Origin: an uncultured Thioclava sp.
GTDB lineage: Bacteria > Pseudomonadota > Alphaproteobacteria > Rhodobacterales > Rhodobacteraceae
DNA length: 64,000 nucleotides
Assembly (NCBI RefSeq): GCF_913064665.1
Contig: NZ_CAJYBT010000011.1
Location: forward strand, 1 to 64,000
Reading direction: 5' to 3'
The number at the start of each line of letters is the position of its first letter. Within the stretch, counting starts at the first letter, position 1. A program made the position numbers and the translations under genes. Below the pieces are notes generated by a model, which was given only the letters and a program-made list of their open reading frames with translations, was not told where the DNA came from and searched no databases. This document shows positions 55,969-64,000 of the stretch, piece after piece.

Positions 55969-57798
55969 TCAATTGCCCGCCGCAGCACCTTGCGTGTTTT
56001 GCAGCGCCACTGCCGACACCGGGGCAAGATCGTATTTTGTCCCCGCGTCGGGGGCCCATTGTGTCAGCGCGCTCACCGTTTCGGGCCAAGCCGACAGCAT
56101 CACAACGATCTGCCCATTGCGATCTGCCTCAAACCCGGCACGCGACAGCATCCGCTCGACCACCGGGGCTTTTTCGCGCGCGCCATCCAGCACCCGCCAG
56201 ATTTTCGCGCGCGGCAAATCCACCGTAGACGCGATCTGATCAGCGGAATCAAAGCCACGGTTCTGCGTGACCAGCCCCAGCCCCTCGCGCCCCAATGTCG
56301 ACACCATCTGGCGCGCCAGATTGCGGGTGTTCTGGAAGACGGGCTTGGGGCGTTCAACTACAGCCACGGCTTCGGGGATCACTTGGCGCCATGCCTCCAG
56401 CGCGACCTCAAGGTCTTCGGGCGTGGCATCGGGGGGCAAATCTGCCGCCAAGATCGCGACCTCATGCCCTGCCGCGCGCAACGCCTGCGCATCCTCGGCC
56501 GCGTTCGGGCGGGTGGGATCAATCGCGATGGTGACGGGGAAATCAAGCGCGGCAATGGTGGCGGCATCAAGCCCGCCGGCCTCGATTCCCGGATCAATCA
56601 ATACCACCGAATACAGCGCCTTGGCGTCGTCATGAACGAAGGGCAACGCGTAACGTTCAATCGGCGGGAGATCGGTATTCTCGGCAGCGGGCGCTTGATC
56701 TACGCCAGGGTCGCCATCCGCTTCGGGCGCGTCGGCGGGGGGCGCATCTGCGCCGGGCGCGCCGATTTGGGGCAGACGATCCACGATGACATTGGGCGCA
56801 GAGCGAAAGCCCTCAACGGGCTGGCCCGGCAGGCGCTGCGGCTCTGAGCCAAGGGTGATGACGCGCGGCTTGGCTGGCGGCATGTCGGGCATGGCTTGCC
56901 CGTCAGCATCGGGCTGAGGCACCTCTGCGGGTGCCATATCGGGTTGCGCATCTGGCCGCGGCGCGGGTTGCAATTCTGGCTGCGGCATGTCCGCCGCTGC
57001 GATTTTCGGCAAATCGGGCAAGGCAGGCGCTGGGGCTTCACCTGACGGGGCCAGTGCTTCACTGGATGGGGCCGCCGCGCTGTCGGGCAGCGCGGTGATG
57101 CCAGCGCCGCTTGGTCTGCCAAGCCCCTGCACATCGGGAAGCGGGGGCAAATCCGCCATCTGCTGATCCGGCGTAACCGATCCCGCAGCCATTCCTTGCG
57201 CCGGTTCGAGGCTGCTCGGCGCGGGGCTGGAGGCGGTTTGCGTGCCAGACCCTGCCGGAGCGTCTTGCGGTGCAGCCGGGGCCACGATCGCAGCCGGTGG
57301 CGGCGTCATGGCAGGAGGCGCGTCAGGCATCGTAACCTTGGCCTCGGGTTCGGGGCGCGCCTCACTTGCACCCAGAACCGGGGTTCGCACCTCGCCGGGC
57401 GGGGGCACGGGAATCGGCTGTTCTGGCGCGGGCGCTTGAACTAGCGCCTGCGAGGCCTCTCCCGCTTGGGGCTGAGGCGTGGGGGCCAACGCATCGGTCA
57501 CCGGGCGCGTGCCCGGATCGCTGGCCGCGATCTGTGCGCCGACCTGATCGCTATTGGATTGGCTGACAGGCGCGCGCGGTGTCGCACTGGGCGCACTTAG
57601 CGGCGCACCTGCGGGATTGGGCATATTGGGCACCTGATCCGAGCGGCCGCGCGCGAAATCCGACCCCGCGGGCACATCAACAGGACCGACGGCAGGCGGA
57701 GTGGATCGCGGCAATGGGGCCATGATCGAGGCCGTGCCCAGAACCAGCACGCTCACCCCGGCTCCCAGCGCCGCCCCTTTGAGCACCGATCGCATCAT
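55969..57798 (-). CDS. Divergent polysaccharide deacetylase family protein (YibQ-like)
   Basis: A 609-residue protein with a membrane segment at about residues 8-27 (GAALGAGVSVLVLGTASI). A very long proline/alanine/glutamate-rich spacer reaches to about 370. The C-terminal domain (YALPFVHDDAKALYSVVLID onward) matches the divergent polysaccharide deacetylase family, with LDFPVTIAIDPTRPNA and HEVAILAADLPP. Catalytic metal-binding residues of true NodB deacetylases are not evident, as in the rest of this divergent family. GGAGG precedes the double ATG at 57798; the open frame upstream is antisense of trpG. It lies on the opposite strand between trpE and trpG. Confidence 0.8.
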   Translation of the reverse strand: MMRSVLKGAALGAGVSVLVLGTASIMAPLPRSTPPAVGPVDVPAGSDFARGRSDQVPNMPNPAGAPLSAPSATPRAPVSQSNSDQVGAQIAASDPGTRPVTDALAPTPQPQAGEASQALVQAPAPEQPIPVPPPGEVRTPVLGASEARPEPEAKVTMPDAPPAMTPPPAAIVAPAAPQDAPAGSGTQTASSPAPSSLEPAQGMAAGSVTPDQQMADLPPLPDVQGLGRPSGAGITALPDSAAAPSSEALAPSGEAPAPALPDLPKIAAADMPQPELQPAPRPDAQPDMAPAEVPQPDADGQAMPDMPPAKPRVITLGSEPQRLPGQPVEGFRSAPNVIVDRLPQIGAPGADAPPADAPEADGDPGVDQAPAAENTDLPPIERYALPFVHDDAKALYSVVLIDPGIEAGGLDAATIAALDFPVTIAIDPTRPNAAEDAQALRAAGHEVAILAADLPPDATPEDLEVALEAWRQVIPEAVAVVERPKPVFQNTRNLARQMVSTLGREGLGLVTQNRGFDSADQIASTVDLPRAKIWRVLDGAREKAPVVERMLSRAGFEADRNGQIVVMLSAWPETVSALTQWAPDAGTKYDLAPVSAVALQNTQGAAAGN

Positions 57799-57990
57799 TT
57801 GCCCGCCTCCACTGCCCGCGCGCGTCGTTTTACGCGCGCATCCTTTTGCACGAGGCCTTGACCCTACCCCGCCGCTAATTGCATCTATAGCCCGACCCGA
57901 TCCCCGGTTCACCCCTCTTTTGCTGCATGGCGCAAATTTGCCTGCAACTTTCAGGGCCAGACGGGGGACCCCAAAACGCGAGGCCCGGCC

Positions 57991-58584
57991 ATGCTGCTGC
58001 TCATCGATAATTATGACAGCTTCACCTATAATCTGGTGCATTATTTCGGCGAGTTGGGCGCAGATGTGCAGGTCTGGCGCAACGATGCGCTGGATGTGAG
58101 CCAAGCGATGGGCATGGGGGCTGAGGCAATCGTGTTGTCGCCCGGACCCTGCGACCCTTCGGCGGCGGGGATTTGTCTGCCGCTGACGCTGGCTGCGGCC
58201 GAGGCTGACCTGCCGCTATTGGGGGTATGTCTTGGGCATCAGACCATCGGGCAGGCCTTTGGTGGCAAGGTCGTGCGCCACAGCGAGATCGTACATGGCA
58301 AGATGGGCGAGATCCTGCATCAGGGCAAAGGCGTGTTCGCTGGCCTGCCCTCGCCGCTGCATGCGACGCGCTATCATTCGCTGGTGGTCGAACGCGAGAG
58401 TCTGCCTGAATGCCTGGAAATCACCGCCGAGTTGGCCGATGGCACGATCATGGGGCTGCGCCACCGCGACAAACGCATCGAGGGCGTGCAGTTTCACCCC
58501 GAATCCATCGCCTCCGAACATGGCCATGCGATGCTGAAGAATTTCCTGACAGAGGCAGGCGTTAGCTTGAAGGTGCCCGCATGA
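57991..58584 (+). CDS. trpG: Anthranilate synthase component II (glutamine amidotransferase)
   Basis: Supplies ammonia from glutamine to TrpE. The 197-residue class I amidotransferase has [33 protein letters not shown], the nucleophile in [17 protein letters not shown] (Cys near residue 80), RYHSLVV, and the His-Glu pair in [11 protein letters not shown]. Its last four bases overlap trpD (ATGA). Confidence 0.96.
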   Translation: MLLLIDNYDSFTYNLVHYFGELGADVQVWRNDALDVSQAMGMGAEAIVLSPGPCDPSAAGICLPLTLAAAEADLPLLGVCLGHQTIGQAFGGKVVRHSEIVHGKMGEILHQGKGVFAGLPSPLHATRYHSLVVERESLPECLEITAELADGTIMGLRHRDKRIEGVQFHPESIASEHGHAMLKNFLTEAGVSLKVPA

Positions 58585-59603
58585 GCGACGCAATGAAACC
58601 GCTGATCTTTGCGGCTTCCGAAGGTCCGCTGAGCCGTGCGCAGGCCGAATCCGCGTTTGAAATCTTGTTCAACGGCGAGGCCACCCCCGCCCAGATCGCC
58701 GGACTGTTGATGGCGATGCGGGCGCGCGGCGAAAGTGTATCGGAATACGCCGCCGCCGCCGCCGCGATGCGCGCCAAATGTGTGCCCATCACCGCGCCCG
58801 AAGGTGCGATCGACATCGTAGGCACGGGCGGCGACGGAATGCACACGCTCAACATCTCGACCGCCGCCGCCTTTGTCGTGGCTGGTGCGGGTGTTCCGGT
58901 GGCCAAACACGGCAACCGCGCGGCCAGCTCGAAATCGGGCACGGCGGATGTGCAGGGCGAGCTGGGTATCGACGTGATGGCAGGCCCCGCAGCGACCGAG
59001 CGGGGTCTGGCCGAGGCGGGGATCGGTTTCATGATGGCGCAGATCCATCACCCCGCGATGAAACATGTGATGCCGGTGCGCCTTGAACTGGGCTGCAAGA
59101 CGATCTTCAACATCCTCGGGCCGCTGACCAACCCCGCAGGCGTCAAGCGCCAGTTGACCGGGGCTTTCGCGCCCGATCTGATCTGGCCGATGGCCGAGAC
59201 GTTGCAAATGCTGGGCTCAGAAAAGGCGTGGCTTGTGCATGGCTCGGACGGCACCGATGAAATCACCATCACCGGCGTGACAGACGTGGCCGCGCTGGAA
59301 AATGGCAAGGTGCGCGGGATGCAGATTCATCCCGAAGATGCGGGCCTGCCGGTGCATCCGTTCCGCGATATTCTGGGCGGCACGCCGGCCGAGAACGCGA
59401 CGGCTTTGCGCGCGCTGCTGGACGGGGAGCCTTCGGCCTATCGCGACGCAGTCATCCTGAATGCCGCCGCCGCGCTGGTGGTGGCTGACAAGGTGAGCGA
59501 TCTGAAATCAGGCGCAGAAATGGCCGCTGAGAGCATCGATTCCGGGCGTGCCAAGACCGCGCTGGAAACGCTGGCCCGGATCACGCAAGAGGTCCGCGCA
59601 TGA
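58581..59603 (+). CDS. trpD: Anthranilate phosphoribosyltransferase
   Basis: Joins anthranilate to PRPP. The 340-residue product shows the glycine-rich PRPP site [38 protein letters not shown] and [18 protein letters not shown], all hallmarks of the family. Overlaps trpG and trpC by four bases each, giving a tightly coupled trpGDC unit. Confidence 0.96.
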   Translation: MSDAMKPLIFAASEGPLSRAQAESAFEILFNGEATPAQIAGLLMAMRARGESVSEYAAAAAAMRAKCVPITAPEGAIDIVGTGGDGMHTLNISTAAAFVVAGAGVPVAKHGNRAASSKSGTADVQGELGIDVMAGPAATERGLAEAGIGFMMAQIHHPAMKHVMPVRLELGCKTIFNILGPLTNPAGVKRQLTGAFAPDLIWPMAETLQMLGSEKAWLVHGSDGTDEITITGVTDVAALENGKVRGMQIHPEDAGLPVHPFRDILGGTPAENATALRALLDGEPSAYRDAVILNAAAALVVADKVSDLKSGAEMAAESIDSGRAKTALETLARITQEVRA

Positions 59604-60397
59604 GCACGATCCTCGACAAGATCAAGGCCTACAAGCTTGAGGAAATCGCCGCCGCCAAAGCCGCGCGCCCGCTTGGCGACATCGAGGCCGAAGCGCGCGC
59701 CCAAGGCTCCACGCGCGGCTTTGCCAAAGCGCTGAGCGCCAAGGTCGCCACCGGCTACGGGCTGATCGCGGAAATCAAGAAAGCTTCGCCCTCCAAGGGC
59801 TTGATCCGCCCCGATTTCGACCCGCCCGCACTGGCGAAAGCCTATGAAGCTGGCGGCGCGGCCTGCCTGTCGGTGTTGACCGATACGCCCTCGTTCCAAG
59901 GCGCGCCGGAGTTTCTGAAGGCGGCCCGCGCCGCCTGTGCCCTGCCCGCTTTGCGCAAGGATTTCCTCTATGACACCTACCAAGTTGCCGAGGCGCGCGC
60001 TTGGGGGGCTGATTGCATCTTGATCATCATGGCCTCTGTCGAGGATGCGCTGGCGGTCGAGCTGGAAGATGCCGCAATGGGTTGGGGCATGGATGTGTTG
60101 ATCGAGGTGCATGACGCCGAAGAACTGGAGCGCGCCCTCAAGCACCTGAAATCGCCGCTGCTGGGCGTCAATAACCGCAATCTCAAGACCTTCGAGGTCA
60201 CGCTGGACGTCACCCGCCAACTCGCCCCCGAAATCCTGTCCGCCGGGCGCGATCTGGTTTGCGAAAGCGGCATTTTTACCCGCGAAGACCTCGCCGCGAT
60301 GGCTGAGGTCGGCGCGCGCCGCTTCCTGATCGGCGAAAGCCTGATGCGCCAAGACGATGTGGCTGCAGCCACCGCCAACTTGCTGGAGGTCGCATGA
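59600..60397 (+). CDS. trpC: Indole-3-glycerol phosphate synthase
   Basis: Closes the indole ring of the tryptophan precursor. The 265-residue TIM barrel contains [63 protein letters not shown] and [13 protein letters not shown], with the catalytic lysines and glutamates of the family. It is not fused to trpF. Overlaps trpD and moaC by four bases each. Confidence 0.96.
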   Translation: MSTILDKIKAYKLEEIAAAKAARPLGDIEAEARAQGSTRGFAKALSAKVATGYGLIAEIKKASPSKGLIRPDFDPPALAKAYEAGGAACLSVLTDTPSFQGAPEFLKAARAACALPALRKDFLYDTYQVAEARAWGADCILIIMASVEDALAVELEDAAMGWGMDVLIEVHDAEELERALKHLKSPLLGVNNRNLKTFEVTLDVTRQLAPEILSAGRDLVCESGIFTREDLAAMAEVGARRFLIGESLMRQDDVAAATANLLEVA

Positions 60398-60864
60398 GCC
60401 TGAGCCATTTCGACGAGGCCGGGCAGGCCCATATGGTTGATGTCTCCGACAAGGAGGTGACCGACCGCATCGCCGTGGCCGAGGGCTGCGTGAAGATGCG
60501 CCCTGAAACCCTTGATTACGTTCTCAAAGGCAGTGCGAAAAAGGGCGACGTGCTGGGAATTGCGCGGATCGCAGGGATCATGGCGGCCAAGAAAACCGCC
60601 GATCTGATCCCGCTGTGTCATCCGCTGCCGATCACCAAGGTCACGCTGGAATTGACCCCGGATACGGACTTGCCCGGCGTGCGCATCACCGCCACGGTCA
60701 AGACCTCGGGGCAGACCGGCGTCGAGATGGAGGCGCTAAGCGCGGTGTCGGTCGCGGCGCTGACCGTCTATGACATGCTCAAGGCGGTGGAAAAGTCGAT
60801 GACCATTGAAGGCATCCGCGTGGTGCTCAAAGATGGTGGTAAATCCGGACGATACGAGGCGTAG
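60394..60864 (+). CDS. moaC: Cyclic pyranopterin monophosphate synthase
   Basis: Second step of molybdenum cofactor synthesis, working after MoaA. The 156-residue product carries the family motifs [29 protein letters not shown] and [20 protein letters not shown] with the catalytic lysine in KAVEKSMTI. Translationally coupled to trpC; moeA follows after three bases. Confidence 0.96.
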   Translation: MSLSHFDEAGQAHMVDVSDKEVTDRIAVAEGCVKMRPETLDYVLKGSAKKGDVLGIARIAGIMAAKKTADLIPLCHPLPITKVTLELTPDTDLPGVRITATVKTSGQTGVEMEALSAVSVAALTVYDMLKAVEKSMTIEGIRVVLKDGGKSGRYEA

Positions 60865-60867
60865 CAT

Positions 60868-62052
60868 ATGCTGTCAGTTGAAGAGGCGCTGGAGAAAGTT
60901 CTTGCATTGGTCGCCCCGCTGGGGTGCGAAACCGTGGCGCTGCGTGAGGCGCGTGGCCGGGTGATGGCCGCGCCCGCACAGGCGCAGCTGACCCAACCGC
61001 CGTTTTCCGCCTCGGCTATGGATGGCTACTGGATTGCCGCCGCCGATCACCGCCCCGGCGCGCGCCTGCGGGTCGAGGGCGAAGCCGCCGCCGGGCGTAG
61101 CTATCAGGGGCCGCTGGCCCCCGGTCAGGCCGTGCGCATCTTTACCGGTGCGCCGGTGCCCGGCCCCGATGGCGTCGTCGTGCTGCAAGAACATGTTGTC
61201 CGCGAGGATGACACGATCACGCTGGCGCAAGACCTTGAAACCCATGGCAATATCCGCCCCGAGGGACAAGACTTCAAACGCGGCGACAGCTTTCACCCGA
61301 AGCGCCCGCTGAGTGCGCGTGATCTGGGGCTGCTGGCCTCGATGAACGTCTCCGAGCTGAGCGTCTATCGCCGCCCCGAAGTCGCGGTGATCGCGACCGG
61401 CGACGAACTGGTGATGCCCGGCGAAACGCCTGGCCCTGATCAGATCATCTGCTCCAACAGCTTCATCGTCACTGCCTTGGCCGAGTCTGCCGGCGCGCGC
61501 GTGCGTCTGTTGCCGATTGCGCGCGATGATCGCGAGTCTTTGCGCGAGGTGTTTGATCTCGCCAAGGGCGCCGATCTGGTGGTGACCTCGGGCGGGGCCT
61601 CGGTTGGCGCGCATGATCTGGTGGGCGAGGTCGCGGGCGAACTGGGGCTGGAGCGTGCCTTCTGGAAGATCGCGATGCGCCCGGGCAAGCCGCTGATGGC
61701 AGGCAAGATGGGCGATGCTGCGATGCTGGGCCTGCCGGGAAACCCGGTCTCGGCCACCGTTTGCGCCGAGCTGTTCCTGCGCCCGATGCTGGCAAAATTG
61801 CAAGGGCTCGACCCTGCCCCGCGCATCGAGCCCGCTGAACTGGCCACCGATGTTGCCCCCACCGGCGCGCGCACCCATTACATGCGCGCCACGCTGAGCC
61901 CCGGTGACCCGCTGCCCCGCGTGACGCCATTCGCGGCTCAAGACTCCGCCCTTCTTGGTGTGCTGGCGACGGCGGATTGCTTGCTTATCCGTCCGAAGGA
62001 TGATGTGGCGCGCCGTGCCGGTGCGCGGGTCAATATCTTGCGACTCGATTAA
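60868..62052 (+). CDS. moeA: Molybdopterin molybdenumtransferase
   Basis: Inserts molybdate into adenylylated molybdopterin. The 394-residue product shows PPFSASAMDGYWIAAADH, IFTGAPVPGPDGVVVLQEHV, VAVIATGDELVMPGE, LVVTSGGASVGAHDLVGEV and GLPGNPVSATVCAELFLRP, in the order expected for MoeA domains II, III and IV. It is the last gene before lexA, whose own promoter begins 20 bases past the stop. Confidence 0.95.
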   Translation: MLSVEEALEKVLALVAPLGCETVALREARGRVMAAPAQAQLTQPPFSASAMDGYWIAAADHRPGARLRVEGEAAAGRSYQGPLAPGQAVRIFTGAPVPGPDGVVVLQEHVVREDDTITLAQDLETHGNIRPEGQDFKRGDSFHPKRPLSARDLGLLASMNVSELSVYRRPEVAVIATGDELVMPGETPGPDQIICSNSFIVTALAESAGARVRLLPIARDDRESLREVFDLAKGADLVVTSGGASVGAHDLVGEVAGELGLERAFWKIAMRPGKPLMAGKMGDAAMLGLPGNPVSATVCAELFLRPMLAKLQGLDPAPRIEPAELATDVAPTGARTHYMRATLSPGDPLPRVTPFAAQDSALLGVLATADCLLIRPKDDVARRAGARVNILRLD

Positions 62053-62071
62053 GCGCGACAGCTAGAACACG

Positions 62072-62111
62072 TTGACACGGCGCGCGACCGGGGCTAGAAC
62101 ATAACCTGAAC
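62072..62111 (+). promoter_or_regulatory. lexA promoter with LexA operator
   Basis: TTGACA (62072-62077), a 17-base spacer, TAGAAC (62095-62100). The LexA box GAAC-ATAACCT-GAAC (62097-62111), the Rhodobacter-type direct repeat GTTC-N7-GTTC on the other strand, overlaps the -10, so LexA would repress its own gene. Confidence 0.82.
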
Positions 62112-62142
62112 GCTTGCCGAGAGCCATGTCAAAGAGGTGAAC

Positions 62143-62844
62143 ATGCTGACGCGTAAACAGTTGGAATTGCTTGAATTCATTCAAAAGCGGATGAACCGCG
62201 ACGGGGTTCCGCCTTCGTTCGATGAGATGAAGGATGCGCTGGATCTGCGCTCCAAATCCGGCATTCATCGCTTGATTACGGCGCTTGAGGAACGTGGCTT
62301 TATCCGGCGTTTGGCACATCGCGCGCGCGCGATTGAAATCGTGAAACTGCCCGATGTGTTAGAGAAAAAGCTCGGCGCACCGTCTGGGTTTAGACCCAAG
62401 GTGATTGAGGGCGATAAGGTCGATCCTCCGCGTAATGCGATGACTGTCGAGGCGGTGCATGCGCTGGAATTGCCCGTCATGGGCCGCATTGCAGCCGGTG
62501 TCCCGATTGAGGCGATCTCGGAAGTCTCCCATCACGTGGCTGTGCCCGGCGCGATGGTGTCCGGGCGTGGCGAGCATTACGCACTGGAAGTCAAAGGCGA
62601 TTCGATGATCGAGGCTGGGATCAACGATGGCGACATCGTCGTGATCCGCGAAACCGGAACGGCAGAGAATGGCGATATCGTTGTGGCGCTCGTGGACAGC
62701 CATGAGGCGACGCTCAAGCGGTTTTATCGCCGCAACGGGATGATCGCGTTGGAGGCCGCCAACCCGGCCTATGAGACGCGGCTGTTGCGCGACGATCAGG
62801 TCAAGGTTCAAGGGCGGCTTGTCGGGCTGATCCGGAGTTACTGA
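62143..62844 (+). CDS. lexA: LexA SOS repressor
   Basis: Represses DNA-damage genes and self-cleaves when RecA is active. The 233-residue product begins [17 protein letters not shown], with a winged HTH ([20 protein letters not shown] then [15 protein letters not shown]). The cleavage dipeptide Ala-Gly lies in [11 protein letters not shown] near 117-118, the catalytic serine in [18 protein letters not shown] near 153, and the lysine in ATLKRF near 192. AGAGG precedes the ATG at 62143; a GTG six bases earlier is less likely. A LexA box lies directly upstream. Confidence 0.96.
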   Translation: MLTRKQLELLEFIQKRMNRDGVPPSFDEMKDALDLRSKSGIHRLITALEERGFIRRLAHRARAIEIVKLPDVLEKKLGAPSGFRPKVIEGDKVDPPRNAMTVEAVHALELPVMGRIAAGVPIEAISEVSHHVAVPGAMVSGRGEHYALEVKGDSMIEAGINDGDIVVIRETGTAENGDIVVALVDSHEATLKRFYRRNGMIALEAANPAYETRLLRDDQVKVQGRLVGLIRSY

Positions 62845-62865
62845 TACGCATCGGCACCGGGTTTA

Positions 62866-62893
62866 GGGGCGTCCTCTGTCGGGCGCCCTTTTT
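62866..62893 (+). terminator. Intrinsic terminator after lexA
   Basis: GGGGCG, a 12-base loop, CGCCC, then TTTTT, about 20 bases past the lexA stop and convergent with comEC. Confidence 0.7.
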
Positions 62894-62928
62894 GTATGCT
62901 TCGCGCCCGGACTGCGCGGTCGGATCAT

Positions 62929-62950
62929 GAGTATTTATGGCTAGATGAAA
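62929..62950 (+). repeat. Dispersed intergenic repeat, partial copy F
   Basis: GAGTATTTATGGCTAGATGA, the right part of the repeat family without the CCTCCGGCGG half, immediately beside the comEC stop codon. Confidence 0.6.
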
Positions 62951-62951
62951 C

Positions 62952-64000
62952 CTAGCGGCTCCACAAACGGGGGCCGGGGCGCGCTTGGGCCATCACTTCG
63001 CCTTGGCCATCCAATGCGATTGCTCCCGTTTTGCGCAACCGAATTTGATCCCATAGGTCGCAGCCTTTCGGCGCGGATTTCACGCGCGCGTTGATCACGA
63101 TCAGCGCGTTATCGCGACAGGCTGTGTCAAGCTTCGAGAGCGCACTTTTCCCACTTAGATGGATCAGTTTTCGCCCGGCGAAACGTGCCTCTCGCGCGTT
63201 ATTGGGGCCGCTGAAAGCGGCTCTTTTGGCCCCGATCGCAGCAGTCGCGGAATCGCCGTCGGCCTCCAGCCAGCGCGCGCCGACAAATTTGGCCGCAGGC
63301 TTGGAGAGGGCGCGGCCTTGCGAGGTCATCAAGCCAACCAGTTCGCCCTCGGGCGCAATCAAAAGCGCGGGTCGGGCTTGGGGGGCGCGCAGCCATAAAA
63401 CGCCGCTGAGCGCGATGAGAAGGATGGCCAAGCTGCGCCCTGCCCCGCGCATTAAGACCGCCCCGAGCGCCCCCAAACACAGCAACGGGATCACCCATGG
63501 CCCGGGCTGCGTGACGGGAACCACCGCGCCCTCAATCGTCGCGAAATAATCGGCCACCGCAAGAATCCAGCGCGTGCCAAGCCCCATCACCCAAAGGGCA
63601 GGTGCCGACAGTCCGATAAGCGACAGGATCGCCGCAATGACACCTGCGGGCATCACCACCATGCCCATTGCTGGCACCGCCAGAAGGTTGGCGAAGACGC
63701 CATATTCCGACAAGCGGTGGAATTGTGCGGCCACGATGGGCGCGGTGGCGGCCCCTGCGATCACCGAGGTCGCAATCAGCATTGCCAGCGGGCGCAGCAA
63801 GCGGGGAATGTGGCGCGCCACACGGGCCCATGGGCTCAGCGCGACAATCAGCGCGGTGGTGGCAGCAAATGACATCTGAAACCCGGGAGCGATCAGGCTT
63901 TCGGGGTGCCAGATCAGCAGCACCGTGGCCGCCAGCGCGACCGTGCGCAGGCTGAGCGCACGCCGATCAATCAACACCGCCAGCAGCATCACCGTCACCA
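62952..64000 (-). CDS. comEC: ComEC/Rec2-type DNA uptake protein, N-terminal part cut by window edge
   Basis: C-terminal roughly 349 codons of a ComEC/Rec2 channel protein for DNA uptake; the start lies beyond the right edge. The competence domain is hydrophobic with LIWHPESLIAPGFQMSFAAT (the conserved P..GFQLSF pattern) and QFHRLSEYGVFANLLAVPAM (AQFHRLS.YG). A soluble metallo-beta-lactamase-like remnant follows (ALLIAPEGELVGLMTSQGRA). This C-terminal part seems short and lacks an obvious HxHxDH set, as in many alphaproteobacterial ComEC proteins. Convergent with lexA. Confidence 0.85.
   Translation of the reverse strand, partial: VTVMLLAVLIDRRALSLRTVALAATVLLIWHPESLIAPGFQMSFAATTALIVALSPWARVARHIPRLLRPLAMLIATSVIAGAATAPIVAAQFHRLSEYGVFANLLAVPAMGMVVMPAGVIAAILSLIGLSAPALWVMGLGTRWILAVADYFATIEGAVVPVTQPGPWVIPLLCLGALGAVLMRGAGRSLAILLIALSGVLWLRAPQARPALLIAPEGELVGLMTSQGRALSKPAAKFVGARWLEADGDSATAAIGAKRAAFSGPNNAREARFAGRKLIHLSGKSALSKLDTACRDNALIVINARVKSAPKGCDLWDQIRLRKTGAIALDGQGEVMAQARPGPRLWSR

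Noticed and set aside
57799-57990. Trp-codon leader attenuator before trpG
   Set aside because: A short frame near 57928 (MAQICLQL) has no tryptophan codon, and I see no terminator hairpin with a T-run.

Overview
The window looks like a chromosomal segment of an alphaproteobacterium of the Rhodobacteraceae (Rhodobacter/Roseobacter group). This rests on recognisable families and layouts rather than on a marker tree: a TakP-like TRAP binding protein, DUF2852, DUF1489 and DUF2478 proteins, an rRNA methyltransferase coupled to a PIN-domain gene, a ppiD-trpE / trpGDC-moaC-moeA-lexA order, a 1223-residue B12-dependent ribonucleotide reductase, and a LexA box of the GAAC-N7-GAAC type before lexA. 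The sequence is GC-rich throughout, except for an AT-richer island at about 3.35-6.7 kb.

Layout. 1-3.35 kb: sbcC (cut by the left edge) and sbcD. 3.35-6.7 kb: the AT-richer island with an OLD-type ATPase/TOPRIM nuclease and a ParS/MbcA-like antitoxin whose RES toxin partner is absent. 6.7-9.9 kb: a compact class II ribonucleotide reductase, back-to-back with a DUF1489 gene. 9.9-19.2 kb: upper carbon metabolism (zwf-pgl-pgi to the left, edd-eda to the right). The two units share an identical LacI-type operator and enclose a DUF2478 protein, a PIN protein and an rRNA methyltransferase. 19.2-28.3 kb: glnE, ybaK, DUF2852, bpt and a TRAP 2-oxoacid-type transporter. 28.5-31.1 kb: ilvBN behind a leader-peptide attenuator. 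31.2-42.0 kb: an exopolysaccharide/O-antigen cluster (three glycosyltransferases, a polymerase or ligase, a beta-helix protein, a pyruvyl transferase, an FrhB-like iron-sulfur flavoprotein and a flippase). 42.2-46.8 kb: the long class II ribonucleotide reductase with a rich upstream control region, then tRNA-Pro(TGG). 46.8-52.5 kb: housekeeping genes including a DUF192 protein, a double cold-shock protein, pdxH, fabI, gpt and an aminotransferase. 52.5-64 kb: ppiD, trpE, a divergent polysaccharide deacetylase on the opposite strand, trpGDC, moaC, moeA, lexA and the end of comEC (cut by the right edge).

How the genes work together. zwf, pgl, edd and eda make a complete Entner-Doudoroff route from glucose-6-phosphate, with pgi feeding it. 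The shared operator suggests one sugar-responsive repressor encoded elsewhere. ilvBN is under translation-coupled attenuation by Ile/Leu/Val. lexA carries its own operator.

The least ordinary features are not single genes. They are the AT-rich defence-like island, the ilv attenuator, the shared LacI operator, a pair of near-identical 19-bp palindromes before the DUF2852 gene, DnaA- and NrdR-like boxes before the long nrdJ, and a family of intergenic repeats with the core CCTCCGGCGGGAGTATTT that sit next to stop codons, including one inverted pair between edd and eda. I found no CRISPR array, insertion sequence, phage or rRNA, and nothing that I can defend as a wholly new multi-gene system.
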